A stretch of 64,000 bases of DNA from Nocardia sienata NBRC 100364 (GTDB taxonomy: Bacteria; Actinomycetota; Actinomycetes; Mycobacteriales; Mycobacteriaceae), in assembly GCF_001613205.1 (NCBI RefSeq), contig NZ_BDBX01000003.1, positions 372,001 through 436,000 of the forward strand, given 5' to 3'. The position numbers and the translations under genes are program-made. Of this stretch, positions 1 through 12,400 are shown piece by piece. Under the pieces are notes generated by a model. The model was not told the DNA's origin, searched no databases, and saw only the letters and a list, made by a program, of their open reading frames with translations. Each line of letters starts with the position of its first letter. Positions within the stretch are counted from its first letter, which is position 1.

Positions 1-400
1 GGCCAGGATCCACTCGCCGTGGTCGAGTTCGTACAGCCGCACCCGGAACGGTACCTCGGTGGTGAGGTCGAACACCGTGGAGACGAAGGTGGAGAGCCGG
101 TCCACCAGTTCGGATCGGTCGACGCGGGCGACGGCCATGGGCGGTACGGCTTCTTCGGCGGGCAGTACGACCTGTGCGGGTTCGCCGTCGTGGTGCGGGT
201 AGACGGTCCGCAGTACTTCGTGGCGGGTCATCACATCGTCGACCGCGGCGTGCAGGGCGTCGATGTCGAGTTGCCCGGTGAGCCGGATGACGATCGGGAT
301 GCTGTAGGCGGCGGAGTCGGGTTCGAACCGGTTCAGGAACCACATCCGCTGCTGCGCATAGGACAGCGGGACGTGCTCGGGGCGGGGTTGGGCGGTGAGC
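1..400 (-). other. NRPS module 5: N-terminal part of a C domain
   Basis: The start LSYAQQRMWFLNRFEP closely repeats the start of the module 4 C domain, so this is another L-L type condensation domain. The window ends before the HHxxxDG motif. The repeat of nearly the same sequence about 3.2 kb away fits module duplication. Confidence 0.85.
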
Positions 401-3400
401 GCGATGCGGCCGGTGTCGGTGTGCGATTCGGCGCGGGCGGCGAGTTTCGCGACGGTGGGTGCTTCGAAGATCATCGCGACGGGCACGGACGCGTCGAGTG
501 CGGCGCCGATGCGGGCGGCGACACGGGTGGCGATCAGGCTGTTGCCGCCCAGTTCGAAGAAGTCGTCGTCGGCGCCGACGGGGCCGTCGGTGCCGAGCAC
601 TTCGGCGTACACTCCGGCCACGATCTCTTCGACCGGTGAGGACGGCGCCCGGAACTGCCTGGCCTGCAGGACCGGCGCCGGCAGTGCTTTGCGGTCGAGT
701 TTCCCGTTCGGTGACAGCGGTATCGCGTCGAGCACCATCACCGCGGCGGGCACCATGTAGGACGGCAGTGTCGCGGCGACCGCGGTGACGAGTTCTTCAC
801 TGGAGATACTCGCGCCCGGCGTCGGGACCACATACGACACCAGCAGTACGGGTCCCGCGCCTTCGCGGCGTGGCACGGTGACCGCGAACGATACGTCCTC
901 GCGTGCGCTGAGGACGGCGTCGATTTCGCCGAGTTCGACCCGGAAGCCGCGGACCTTGATCTGGAAGTCGTTGCGTCCGACGAATTCGAGGTCGTGGTCG
1001 GCGGTCCAGCGCACGACGTCACCGGTGCGGTACATACGTTGCCCGGGTTCGCCGTAGGGGCAGGCGACGAACCGGGCGGCGCTGGTCGCGGTCCTGTTCA
1101 GGTAGCCGCGTGCCAGGCCGGGACCGGCCAGGTACAGCTCCGCGGCCACTCCGACCGGTACCGGTCGCAGCCGGGAGTCCAGGACGAGGGCTCGCATACC
1201 CGCGCGGGGGGCGCCGATCCGGACCCGGTCGCCGGGAAGCATGTGGGGGGCGGCGGTGGCCACGACCGAGGTTTCGGTCGGCCCGTACAGCACCCGGAAT
1301 TCGCGGGTGCCGGCGCGGTCGGTGCCGGCCCACCGGTTCACCAGATCCGAGGGCACTTCCTCACCGCCGGACATGACGACCTGCAGATCGTCGAGGCCGG
1401 CGGGGTCGAGGGAGGCCAGCGCGACGGGGGTCACGAAGGCGTGGGTGACGTGCTGGGTGCGCAGTAGGTCGGCGAGTTCGCTGCCGCCGTACATTCCGGC
1501 CGGGGCGAGGACGAGGGTGGAGGCGCCGCCGGTCGCGAGCATGATCTCCAGCAGGGAGGCGTCGAAGGACGGGGAAGCGAAGTGCAGGACGCGGGAGGTG
1601 TGGCCGGTGTGGTGGGCCGCGTGCTGGGCGGCGAGGAAGTCGGCGATGGCGCGATGCTCGACGGCGACACCCTTGGGTACGCCGGTGGAGCCGGAGGTGA
1701 AGATGATGTAGGCGGTATCGGTGGCCCGCAGTGGTGCGCGCCGGTCGTCGTCGGTGACGGGGTCGCCGGACAGGGTGTCGATGTGCGCGGCGACGGTGTC
1801 GTCGTCGAGGACGAGCCAGTTCACGGAGTCGGGTAGTTCGGGTCGCGCCGCGGCGACTGTGACGCCGAGTGCGGCGCCGGAGTCGGACACCATCTGTTCG
1901 ATGCGGCTCGCCGGGTAGCGGGGGTCCACCGGCACATAGGTGGCGCCGGATTTCACGACCGCCCACCACATGATCACCGAGGCCACCGACCGGGTGGCGG
2001 CGACGAGTACCGGGTTCTCCGGTGCGGCGCCGTGCCGGACGAGTGCGCGGGCCAGCCGGTTGGATCGAAGGTCGAGTTCGGTGTAGGTGAGTGCGGTGTC
2101 GCCGGCGACGAGGGCGAGACCGTCGCCGTTGTCGCGGACGGCGGCGGCGAACGCGTCCGGTAGCAGGGCGGGTGCGCCTTCGAGGCGCGGTCCGACCTGG
2201 GAGACGAGCGCGGTGTGTTCGTCGGTGTCGAGCCAGTCGAGATCGCCGACCGGTGTCGCCGGATCGGCGGCGACGGCTTCCAGGACCCGGATCAGTCGCT
2301 GGGCGAACCCGGCGACCGTCGCTTCGTCGAACAGGTCGCGGGCGAAGATCAGCATGCCGGAGATGCCCTGTGCCGCGCCGCCGGTGCCGTAGTTGTCGGA
2401 GACGACGAGTTGCAGGTCGAATTGGCACATGCCGGTGTCGACGTCGGCGCGGGACACGGTGACGTCGGGGAGCGCCACGTCGACCGTGGACAGGTTCTGG
2501 AACGCCAGCGCGATCTGGAACAGCGGATGCCGGTCGGCGGAACGTTCCGGTTTCAGTTCTTCCACGACCCGTTCGAACGGTACGTCAGCGTGTTCGAAGG
2601 CCTGCAGATCGGTTTCCTTCGTGCGTGTCAGCAGGTCGGTGAAGGGTTCGCCGGCGTGGATGGGAGTGCGCAGCACCAGGGTGTTGACGAACATGCCGAC
2701 GAGGTCGTCGAGTCCGGGTTCGCCGCGGCCGGCGACAGGGGTGCCGATGACCACATCGTCGCTGCTGCTCAGACGGCCCAGTACCGCTGCCAGGGCAGCG
2801 TGCAGGACCATGAACAGGGAGGTGCCGCGGGAGCGGGCCAGTTCGGTCAGTTTGCCGTGTAGATCGGCGCCGATATCGAGCGGGACGCGGCCACCGGCCA
2901 GGGATGCGACCGCGGGGCGGGGCCGGTCGGCCGGTAGGTCGAGCCGGTCGGGTGCGCCGGCCAGTGTGGTGCGCCAGTACTCCAGTTGCGCCGACATGAG
3001 CGAGGCGGGGTCCTGCGCGGAGCCCAGGGTCCGGCGCTGCCACAGTGCGAAGTCGGCGTACTGCACCGGCAGGGGTTCCCACAGCGGCGCATGGCCGGCG
3101 GTGCGGGCGGCGTAGGCGCGCATCACGTCGCGGGCCAGCGGGCCCATGGACTGGCCGTCGCCGGCGATATGGTGCACGACCAGGACCAGCAGGTATTCCG
3201 CGGTGTGACCGTCGGTGTCGAGGGCGAACAGTTCGACACGCATCGGCACCTGCACGGTGACGTCGAAGCCGCGGCGCATGAATTCGCCGACCACGTCGGG
3301 GATCAGGGACGGTGCGATGTGTACGGGTTCCAGGGTGATCTCGGGTTCGTCGAGGATCACCTGCTCGGGTTCGCCGGCGGTTTCGGGGTAGATGGTGCGC

Positions 3401-6400
3401 AGCACTTCGTGGCGTCCGGCGACGTCGCGCAGGGCGGTGGCGAGGGCTTCGGTGTCCAGGTCGCCGGTCAGTCGCAGCATCACCGGGATGTTGTAGGCGG
3501 CGGAGTCGGGTTCGAAGCGGTTGAGGAACCACATCCGCTGCTGTGCCAGCGACAACGGGATGGGGTCGGGGCGCGCTCCGGCGGTGAGGGGTATCCGGTC
3601 GCCGCCGGTGAGGGTTTCCACGTGGGCGGCGAGTCCTGCGACGGTGGGTGTTTCGAACATCGACCGCACCGGAACTCGCACACCGAGGGCGGCTCCGACG
3701 CGCGCCACGGCCAGGGAGGCGCTGAGCGAGTCGCCGCCGAGTTCGAAGAAGTTGTCGTCGGCGCCCACCCGGGCGATGCCGAGCACATGGTGGAAGGCTT
3801 CGGCGACCACCGTTTCCGCCGGTGTCGAGGGTGCGCGGTATTCCTGGGTGGCGAAGACCGGGTCCGGTAGGCGGGTGCGGTCCAGTTTTCCGTTGGAGGT
3901 CAGTGGGAGTTCGTCGAGGACGAGGACCGCGGCGGGCACCATGTAGGCGGGTAGGGCTTCGGCCAGGCCGGCGGTCAGGTCCTCGCCGGACACGGTGTGG
4001 CCGGCGGTGGGCACCACATAGGACACGAGCACTGCCGGCCGGTCCTCGGTGGTGCGGGGCACCGTCACCGCGAACGCCACATCCGGGCGCGCGCCGAGGA
4101 CGGCGTCGATCTCCCCCAGTTCGATCCGGTTGCCGCGGATCTTTATCTGGAAATCGTTGCGTCCCAGGAATTCCAGGTCATCGGTGTCGGTGCGGCGCAC
4201 GATATCGCCGGTGCGGTACATGCGGTGACCGGGTTCGTCGAACGGGCAGGCCGTGAAGCGGGCGGCGCTCAGTCCGGCGCGGCCGATGTAGGAGTCGGCC
4301 AGGCCGGGTCCGAACAGGTACAGTTCGCCCGCGACCCCGGCCGGCACCGGCCGCAGCCAGGTGTCGAGGACCACGGCCGAAACCGGTCCGCTCGGTCCGC
4401 CGATGGTGATCGGTTCGCCCGGGGTGAGTGCGGCGTTCGAGGTGGCCCAAATCGTGGTTTCGCTGGGACCGTAGAGGTTGACCATGGCGCGGTTGGGCGC
4501 CCACCGCTCGACGAGTTCGGGGCCGACCGGTTCGCCGGCGCTGCAGAGCACCCGGAGTTCGCCGAGGCCCTCGTGTGGGAGGGTCGCCAACGCGGAGGGG
4601 GTCAAAAGGGTGTGGGTGATGCGCTCACGCCGCATCAGGGCGGCCAGTTCCGGGCCGCCGTACACGTCCGGTGGCGCGATGACCAGCCGGCCGCCGGAGC
4701 CGTGCGCCATCAGCAGTTCGAACACCGAGGCGTCGAAGTTGGGTGAGGCGACCTGCAGGACGGTTGCGGCGGGGCCGGCCCCGAGTATCCGGCGTTGCGC
4801 CGCCATTACATCGGGGAGTGCCCGGTGGGTCACCAGAACACCCTTGGGGGTGCCGGTGGATCCGGAGGTGTAGATCACATACGCCGGATGGTCCGGGTGG
4901 ATCGGTCCGCCGCGTTCGGCATCGGTGATCGGTGCGGACAGGGCCGGATCGCCGCTGCCGGTCTCCATTCCGGTGTCCACGATGAGCCAGTCGACGTTGT
5001 CGGGCAGGCGCGGCCGGGACGCGGCATCGGTGACTCCCAGGGTGGCGCCGGAGTCCGACAGGAGGAATTCGATGCGGTCGGCGGGCAGGTTCGGGTCCAT
5101 CGGCAGGAACGTGGCGCCCGCTTTCGCGGCGGCCCACGCGGTAACGATCGCGTCGAGGGACCGGGGCAATGCGGCGGCGACCAGGGTTCCGGGGCGGCCG
5201 CCGCGGCGCAGCAGCAGCCGGGCGAGGCGGTTCGCGTGGGCGTCGAGCTGCCGGTAGGTCAGCGCGCGCGAACCGAAGGTGACCGCGATGGCGTCGGGGG
5301 CGGCGGCCACGGTGGCGGCGAACAGCCCGCCGAGGGTGGTGGCGGGGAGGTGCCGCGTGCGGGGGGCGGGCAGGACCGGGTCCTGCCCGTCGTTCGAGGG
5401 GAGCTCGGCGAGTCGGGTGGCCGGGTCGTGGGCGATGCGATGCAGCAGTTCGACGAATCGGTCGAGGATGGCGTGCGCCTGCGCGGTGTCGAAGGAGTGG
5501 TCGAGGAAACGCAGGGTGATGTGCAGGCCCTGCCCGGTCTCGTGCTCGTCCTGTTTCGGTGCGACGACGAGACTCAACGGGTACGGGGTGGCGTCGACGC
5601 CGGTGATCTCGTCCACGCGCAGGCCCGCGGATTCGACGAGTTGCTGCAGGGCCGGCCGGTCCACGGGGAAGGACTGGAAGGCGATCGCGGTGTCGAACAG
5701 TTCGGTGGTCCCGGCGCTGCGGTGGATATCGGGGAGCCCGACGTAATGGTGGTCGAGCATGCGGGCGTGCTGGTCCTGCAGATGTGTGAGCAACTCTCGC
5801 AGTGATGCCGCCGGGTCGAGCCGGACTCGGACCGGGATCGTGTTGAGGAACATGCCGAGGGTCTGATCGACACGGGACAGTTCCGGGGGGCGGCCGGAGA
5901 CCGCGGAACCGAAGATCACGTCGGTTTCGCCGGTGAGGGTGCGCAGGTTCAGCGCCCACGCGGCGGCGACGGCCGTGTTGACGGTGACGGCGGCGTCGGC
6001 GGCCACGGCCCGCAGGCGTGCGACATGGCCGGCCGGTAGTTCGGCGGTGACCTCGGCGGCCGCGGCGTCGGCCGTTCCGGTGCCGCGGGCGACGCGAGTG
6101 GGTGAATCCACGTCCGCGTATTCCTGCGCCCAGGCGGCCTTGGAAGCGGTGAGGTCCTGGCGGGTGAGCCAGGTCAGGTAGTCGCGGTAGGAGGGGGCTT
6201 CGCCGGCGGCGCCGATGTGTTCGGGCGCGCCGTAGTAGTCGAGTAGTTCTCGTAGCAGCAGCGGCATCGACCAGCCGTCCAGGATGACATGGTGGTTGGT
6301 GATCAGCAGCCGGGCCGCACCGGATTCGGCGCGGATGAGGGTGAAGCGGATCAGGGGTGGGGCCGACAGGTCGAACCCGGCGGCCGCGTCGGCGGTGGCG

Positions 6401-9400
6401 ATGCGGTCCCATTCGGCGGTGAGGTCGTCGCCGCGGGCCGCGAGATCGACTTCCCGGTACGGCACTTCGGCGTGGTCGAGGACGATCTGGCACGGTCCGG
6501 CGGGGGTTTGCGCGAACGCGGCACGCAGGATGTCGTGCCGGTCGACCACCGCCTGCGCGGCCTGCCGCAGGCGGTCGCCGTCGACGCGGCCGGTGAAGCC
6601 GATCACCGTCTGCACGGTGTATGTGTCTGCGGCGGCGGGATCGAAGGTGGAGTGGAAGTGGATGCCGGATTGCATGGGCGACAGCGGCCACACATCGGCC
6701 AGGGTGTCGTATCGCTGTTCCAGTTGCTCGATATCGGCTCGGGTGAGGGTGACGAGCGGGAAGTCCGCGGGCCGGTAGGCGCGGTCCTCGATACGGTGCG
6801 CGCGCCCCGGTAGGTCCGCGGTGGTCGTGGTGTCGGAGTCGTGCCGGGCCATCGCGGCCAGAGCGGCGACGGTTTTACCCTCGAACACATCGCGCGGAGT
6901 GAGGGTCAGCCCGGCCGAACGCGCCAGCGCCACCAGCCGCATCGAGACGATGCTGTCGCCGCCGAGGGCGAAGAAGTTGCTGTCGGCGGAGACGGTGTCC
7001 AGATGCAGGACTTCGGTGAACAGCTGCGCCAGAACACGCTCGGCGGGAGTGGACGGCGCCCGGCCGGGTGCCTGCTCGGCGCGGAACACGTGGCGGCGCA
7101 GCGCTGCGCGGTCGATCTTGCCGACCGGGGTCAGCGGCATCGCGTCGAGTTCCACGATCGCGGCGGGATTCATGTAGCTGGCCAGCGACTCGGCGAGGTC
7201 GTCGTGTAGTGCCGCCACATCGAGGGCGGTCCCCGGAGCGGAGACGACATAGGACACCAGGACCGGTTCTCCGGCCGGGCCGTCCTGGGCGACGGTGGCC
7301 ACCTGCGCGACGGCCGGGTGGCGGGCCAGGTGGGCGTCGACCTCACCCGGTTCTATACGCAGGCCGTGGATCTTGACCTGCTGGTCGCTGCGGCCCAGGT
7401 ATTCCAGTTCCGGGCCGGTACGGCCGTGCACCCACCGCACCGAGTCACCGGTGCGGTACATGCGGTCGCCGTGAGCCGAGTGCGGGTCGGCGACGAACCG
7501 GGAGGCGGTGACGGCCGGGCGGTCGTAGTAGCCGCGGGCCAGGCCGGGCCCGCCGAGATACAGTTCCCCGGCGACCCCGGGCGGTACCGGTCGCAGCCAC
7601 ATGTCGAGCACCGCGGCCGTCACGCCGCGGATCGGGCCGCCGATGGTGACCGGTTCACCGGGATGCAGCACCTCGGATCCGGTTGCCCAGATGGTGCATT
7701 CGGTCGGCCCGTAGTGGTTCATGAGCCGGCGGCCGGGTGCCCAGTGGTTCACCAGATCGGTTCCGGTGGCCTCGCCGACGACCGCGACCGTGCCCAGTGC
7801 GGGCAGTCCGGCCGGATCCATGGTGCCCAGGACCGACGGGGTGATGATGGCGTGGGTGACGCGCTGGGCGCGCAGCAGTTCTTCGAGATCGCTGCCGCCG
7901 TACACCTGCGGCGGTGCCACCAGCAGGCAGGCGCCGCTGCTGTGGGCCAGCAGCAGTTCGGAGACACAGGCGTCGAAGCCCGGCGAGGCGACCTGGAGCA
8001 CCGTCGAATCGGTGGACGCGGCGAACGCCTCGGCTTGGGCGGCGACGACATCGGCCAGGCCGCGGTGAGTGATGTGCACCGCTTTCGGTTTACCTGTCGA
8101 CCCGGAGGTGTAGATGAGGTAGGCGGCGTTGCCGGGGTGCAGGTGTGCGGGAGTGACCGGTTCGGTGCCGGGCTCGGGTGGCCCGGTGAGGTCGGCGATG
8201 AGCCAGTCCACCGTGGTCGGGAGATTCGGGGCGACCGTGTCGGCGGTGATGCCGAGCGTGCTGCGGGAATCGGCCAGTAGTTCGGCGAGGCGTTCGGGCG
8301 GGTTGGCGGGATCGAGGGGCACGAACGCCGCACCGGTGCGGGCCACCGCCCAGATCGCGACGGCCAGTTCGGCGGAGCGCGGCAGGGCCAGGGCCACGAA
8401 TGTTTCCGGGGCGGCGCCGCGTTCGATGAGCCGATGCGCCAAGGCGTCGGCGCGCCGATCGAGTTCGCGGTAGGTCAGGGTGGTGTCACCGGAACGGACG
8501 GCCGGTGCGTCCGGGTAGCGGCGCGCGGTGGCCGACAGGATGTCGTGCAGGGTGCGTTCCCCGGCCGGTGGCGCGCCACGGACCGAGCGCAGTTCGGCGC
8601 GTTCGCTGTCGCGGGCGGCGGACACGGCGGCGATCCGGCGATCCGGGTCGGTGACGAGCCGGGTCAGCAGCAGTTCGAATCGTTCGAGCAGCGTGCGGGC
8701 GGTGTCGGTGTCGAAGTGGTCGGTGGCGAAACGCAACGTCACCGTGTAGGTGCTGTTCTCCTCGGTGCCGGAGGCGTCTCGCGCCGGCGGGGTCACCTGC
8801 AGGCTCAGCGGATACGGGGTGGCGTCCTGGGCGTCGATTTCGATGAGCCGCAGCCCGGCGGCACCGAGATCACGGGACAGTCCTTCGCGGTCGAGCGGAT
8901 AGGACTCCAGCACCGTCACCGTGTCGAACATGTCGGCGATGCCGGTGGCCCGCTGGAGTTCGGCCAGGCCGATGTGCCGGTGCGCCAGCATCGAAGCCTG
9001 TTCGGATTGGACGCGGGTCAGCAGATCGGCGACGGTCTCGTGGGGATCCGTGCGGACCCGCACCGGCAGGGTGTTGATGAACAGTCCGACCATGTGCTCG
9101 ACGCCCTGGATATGTGGCGGGCGCTCCGAGACCGTGTTCCCGAACACCACATCGGCGCGGCCGGTGAGTGTCGTGAGCAGCAGCGCCCACGCGACCTGGA
9201 TGGCGGTGTTGGCGGTGACTCCGTGGGTGCGGCCCAGGCCGAGTATCGCGGCGGTGGTCGCGGCGTCGAGCGCGCGGCCGGTTTCGCCGCTGTGCGCGGT
9301 GACCGCACGGTCGGGGCGCGCGGTGACCCGTGTCGGGCTCTCGACGCCGGCGAGCATCCGCTGCCACGCCTCGGTCGCCGCGTCGCGGTCCCGGTCGTGC

Positions 9401-12400
9401 AGCCACTGCAGATAGTCGCGGTAGGAGCGCGGCGGGGCGAGTGCGGCGGCCTGGTCGCCGGAGGCGTACAGCACGAGCAGTTCGTGGATCAGCAGCGGCA
9501 TCGACCAGCCGTCGAGTACGAGATGATGGTTGGTGACCAGCAGCCGGTACTCATCGGTGCCGGTGCGCACGAGATGGAAACGCAGCAGCGGCGGACGAGC
9601 CGGGTCGAACGGTGCGGTGGCCGCGACCGCGAGCTCGCGGAAGGCGCGGTCGCGCGCCTCGGGGTCGGGGGCCTCGCGCAGATCGGAGTACTGCCAGTCG
9701 GCCCGGGTGTCGCCGAGCACGAGCTGGCGGGGGCCGCCGGTGCTCTCGACGAACGCGGTGCGCAGGCTGTCGTGGCGGTCGACGAGTGTCTGGGCGGATC
9801 GGTGCATCCGGTCCGTGTCGACCTCGCCGGCGAAGGTGAGCGCCGCCTGCACCGTGTAGCCGTCGGTGGTGTCGCGGTCGTAGACGGCGTGGAACAGCAA
9901 CCCGGCCTGCAGTGCGGTCAGCGGCCACACGTCGGTCAGCGACGGGTAGTCGCGCAGCCACTGGTCGATGTCGTCCTGTGACACGGTGACCAGCGGGAAA
10001 TCCGAAGGGGTGAAGCCGCCCGCGGATTCGGAGCGGATATGGCCGGCCAGGGCCCGCAGCGCCCGCACCCACAGGCCGGCGAGTTCGTCGACCTCGGCGG
10101 CGTCGAGCACTTGTGCGGCGAATTCCCAGGTCGCGTCCAGTTCGAGGCCGTCGGGTCCCGGTTCGGCGATCGCGTTGATATCGAGCAGCGCGGGCAGCGC
10201 CATCCGCGGATCGCTCGTCGCGGTCAACGAGGTGAACTCACGGGTGGGTGTCCACGCCCCCGAATGTTCGCGGACACCCACCCGCCCCAGATAGTTGAAA
10301 CTGATCTGAGGTTCCGGTGAGCTGCCCAGCTCGGTGCTGCCCTGTGGGTCGAGGCAGCGCAGCATGCCGTAGCCGATGCCGTTGTCCGGCACCGCCCGCA
10401 GCTGCTCTTTTACCTGCTCGACGGCGCGTCCCGCGGCCGCTCCGCCGGCGAACGCCTCCTCCGGGTCGATATCGTGGAGTTCCAGCCGGATCGGGAACCG
10501 GGTGGTGAACCAGCCCACCGTGGCGCTGAGGTCGGCGCCCGGCACCGCCTGATCCTCGCGGCCGTGCCCTTCCAGCGAGATCAGTTCCGCGCCGGCGGCC
10601 ATGCCGCGCCGGCGTCGCCACTCACCCAGCGCCAGCGCGAGCGCCGTCAGCAGCGGGTCGTTGGCGTTGCCGTGGTAGCGGGCCGGGACGGTGGTGAGCA
10701 CCGCCTCGGTGATATCGGCGGGAATACGGATCCGGACGCGGCCCGCCGTCGCCACGACATCGCGTTGGGGGTCCAGGCGGCGTGGCCCGAGCAGCCGGTC
10801 ACCCAGTTCGTGGATACCGCGCCACAGGCCGAGTTCGGTGGCGCGCCGGGCCGGCGCCTGTTCGACCAGGCCGTGCGCCCAGCGCCGCACCGACGTGCTG
10901 GGCGCGGGGAACTGTGGTTCGCCGCCCTCGGACACCTGCGCCCAGGCCTGCGCGAGGTCGGTGAGCAGGATCCGCCAGGACACGGCGTCGACGGCGAGGT
11001 GGTGGATCACCAGCCACAGCAGGTCGGGGCCGGTGGGGTCCTGCAGCCGGACGGCCTGCAGCAGTACCCCGTCGGCGGGGTCCAGGCGGTCCGCGGCCGC
11101 CTGCAGGTGGCTGTCGACCTCGGCGGCGTCGCGCCGGGTCAGTGTCACCGCTGTCAGGGCGGTGTCGGCGTCGACCGTCCCGCGGTCGAGGACGTCGACG
11201 AACCGATCCAGTGATTCGGCGCCGCGCAGGACGGCACGCAGCATGTCGTGCCGGTCCAGCACGGCCTGTAGGGCGCGGACCAGATCCGCGTGGTCGACGT
11301 CGTCCGGGAGCTGCACGAGGGTGGCCTGCGCGAACCGGTTGTAGTGCCCGCGGGCGAGCATGGCGTGCATGATCGGCGACAGCGGCATCGGCCCGACCCC
11401 GCCGCCGGGCAGTTCGGCCAGCCGCGGCGCGTCGGCGGCATCGGTCGCCACGGCGGCCAGCCCTGCGACGGTTTTGGCGTCGAACACATCCTGGGTGGAG
11501 AAGCTCAATCCGGCCGCCTTGGCGCGCGCCACCAGCTGGATCGACAGGATGCTGTCGCCGCCGAGCGCGAAGAAACTGTCGTCGGCCCCGGCCTGCGCGA
11601 CTCCCAGCACCTCGGCGAACAGACCGGCCACCAGGTTCTCCCGGGGGGTGGCCGGTGCCCGCCCGGCCGGGGCGGTCCCGAAATCGGGTTCGGGGAGCGC
11701 TTTGCGGTCCAGTTTGCCGAACGCGTTCACCGGCAGGCTGTCCAGCGGCAGGATCACCGCGGGAACCATGTGCGGGGGCAGGGTTTCGCGGGCGTAGCGC
11801 TGCAGGTCGACGGTGTCGATCCGGCGGCCGTGTACGGGAACGACATAGGTGGCGAGCACAGTCGCGTCGGCCTTGTTGCGCACCGGCACGGTGACCGACA
11901 GGTCCACGTCGGGATGCCCGGTGAGAGCGGCGTCGATCTCACCCGGCTCGATCCGGTAGCCGCGGATCTTGACCTGGAAATCGCTGCGTCCCATCAGTTC
12001 CAGCGTCATCTCGTCGCCGTCACCGGACCAGCGCGCGAGGTCGCCGGTGCGATACATGCGGTCCCCGGGGTCGCCGTAGGGGCCGGCGACGAAGCGGGCC
12101 GCGGTTTCGCCGAAACGGTGACTGTAGCCGCGCGCAAGGCCCGGCCCGGCCAGATACAGTTCGCCGGCGGTGCCTTTGGGGACCGGTTGCAAGGCCCGGT
12201 CCAGCACCATGGCGGAGACGCCGCGGATCGGTCCGCCGACGGTGAGATCACGGTTGGGTTCGATGGGGGCTCCGGCGGCGGTGATGGTGGTCTCGGTGGG
12301 ACCGTATTCGTTGTACATCGTCCAGGACCCGGTCCACCGTTCGATGACGTGTGGCGGGCACACGTCTCCACCGACCACCACGACACGCAGATCGGTGAGC

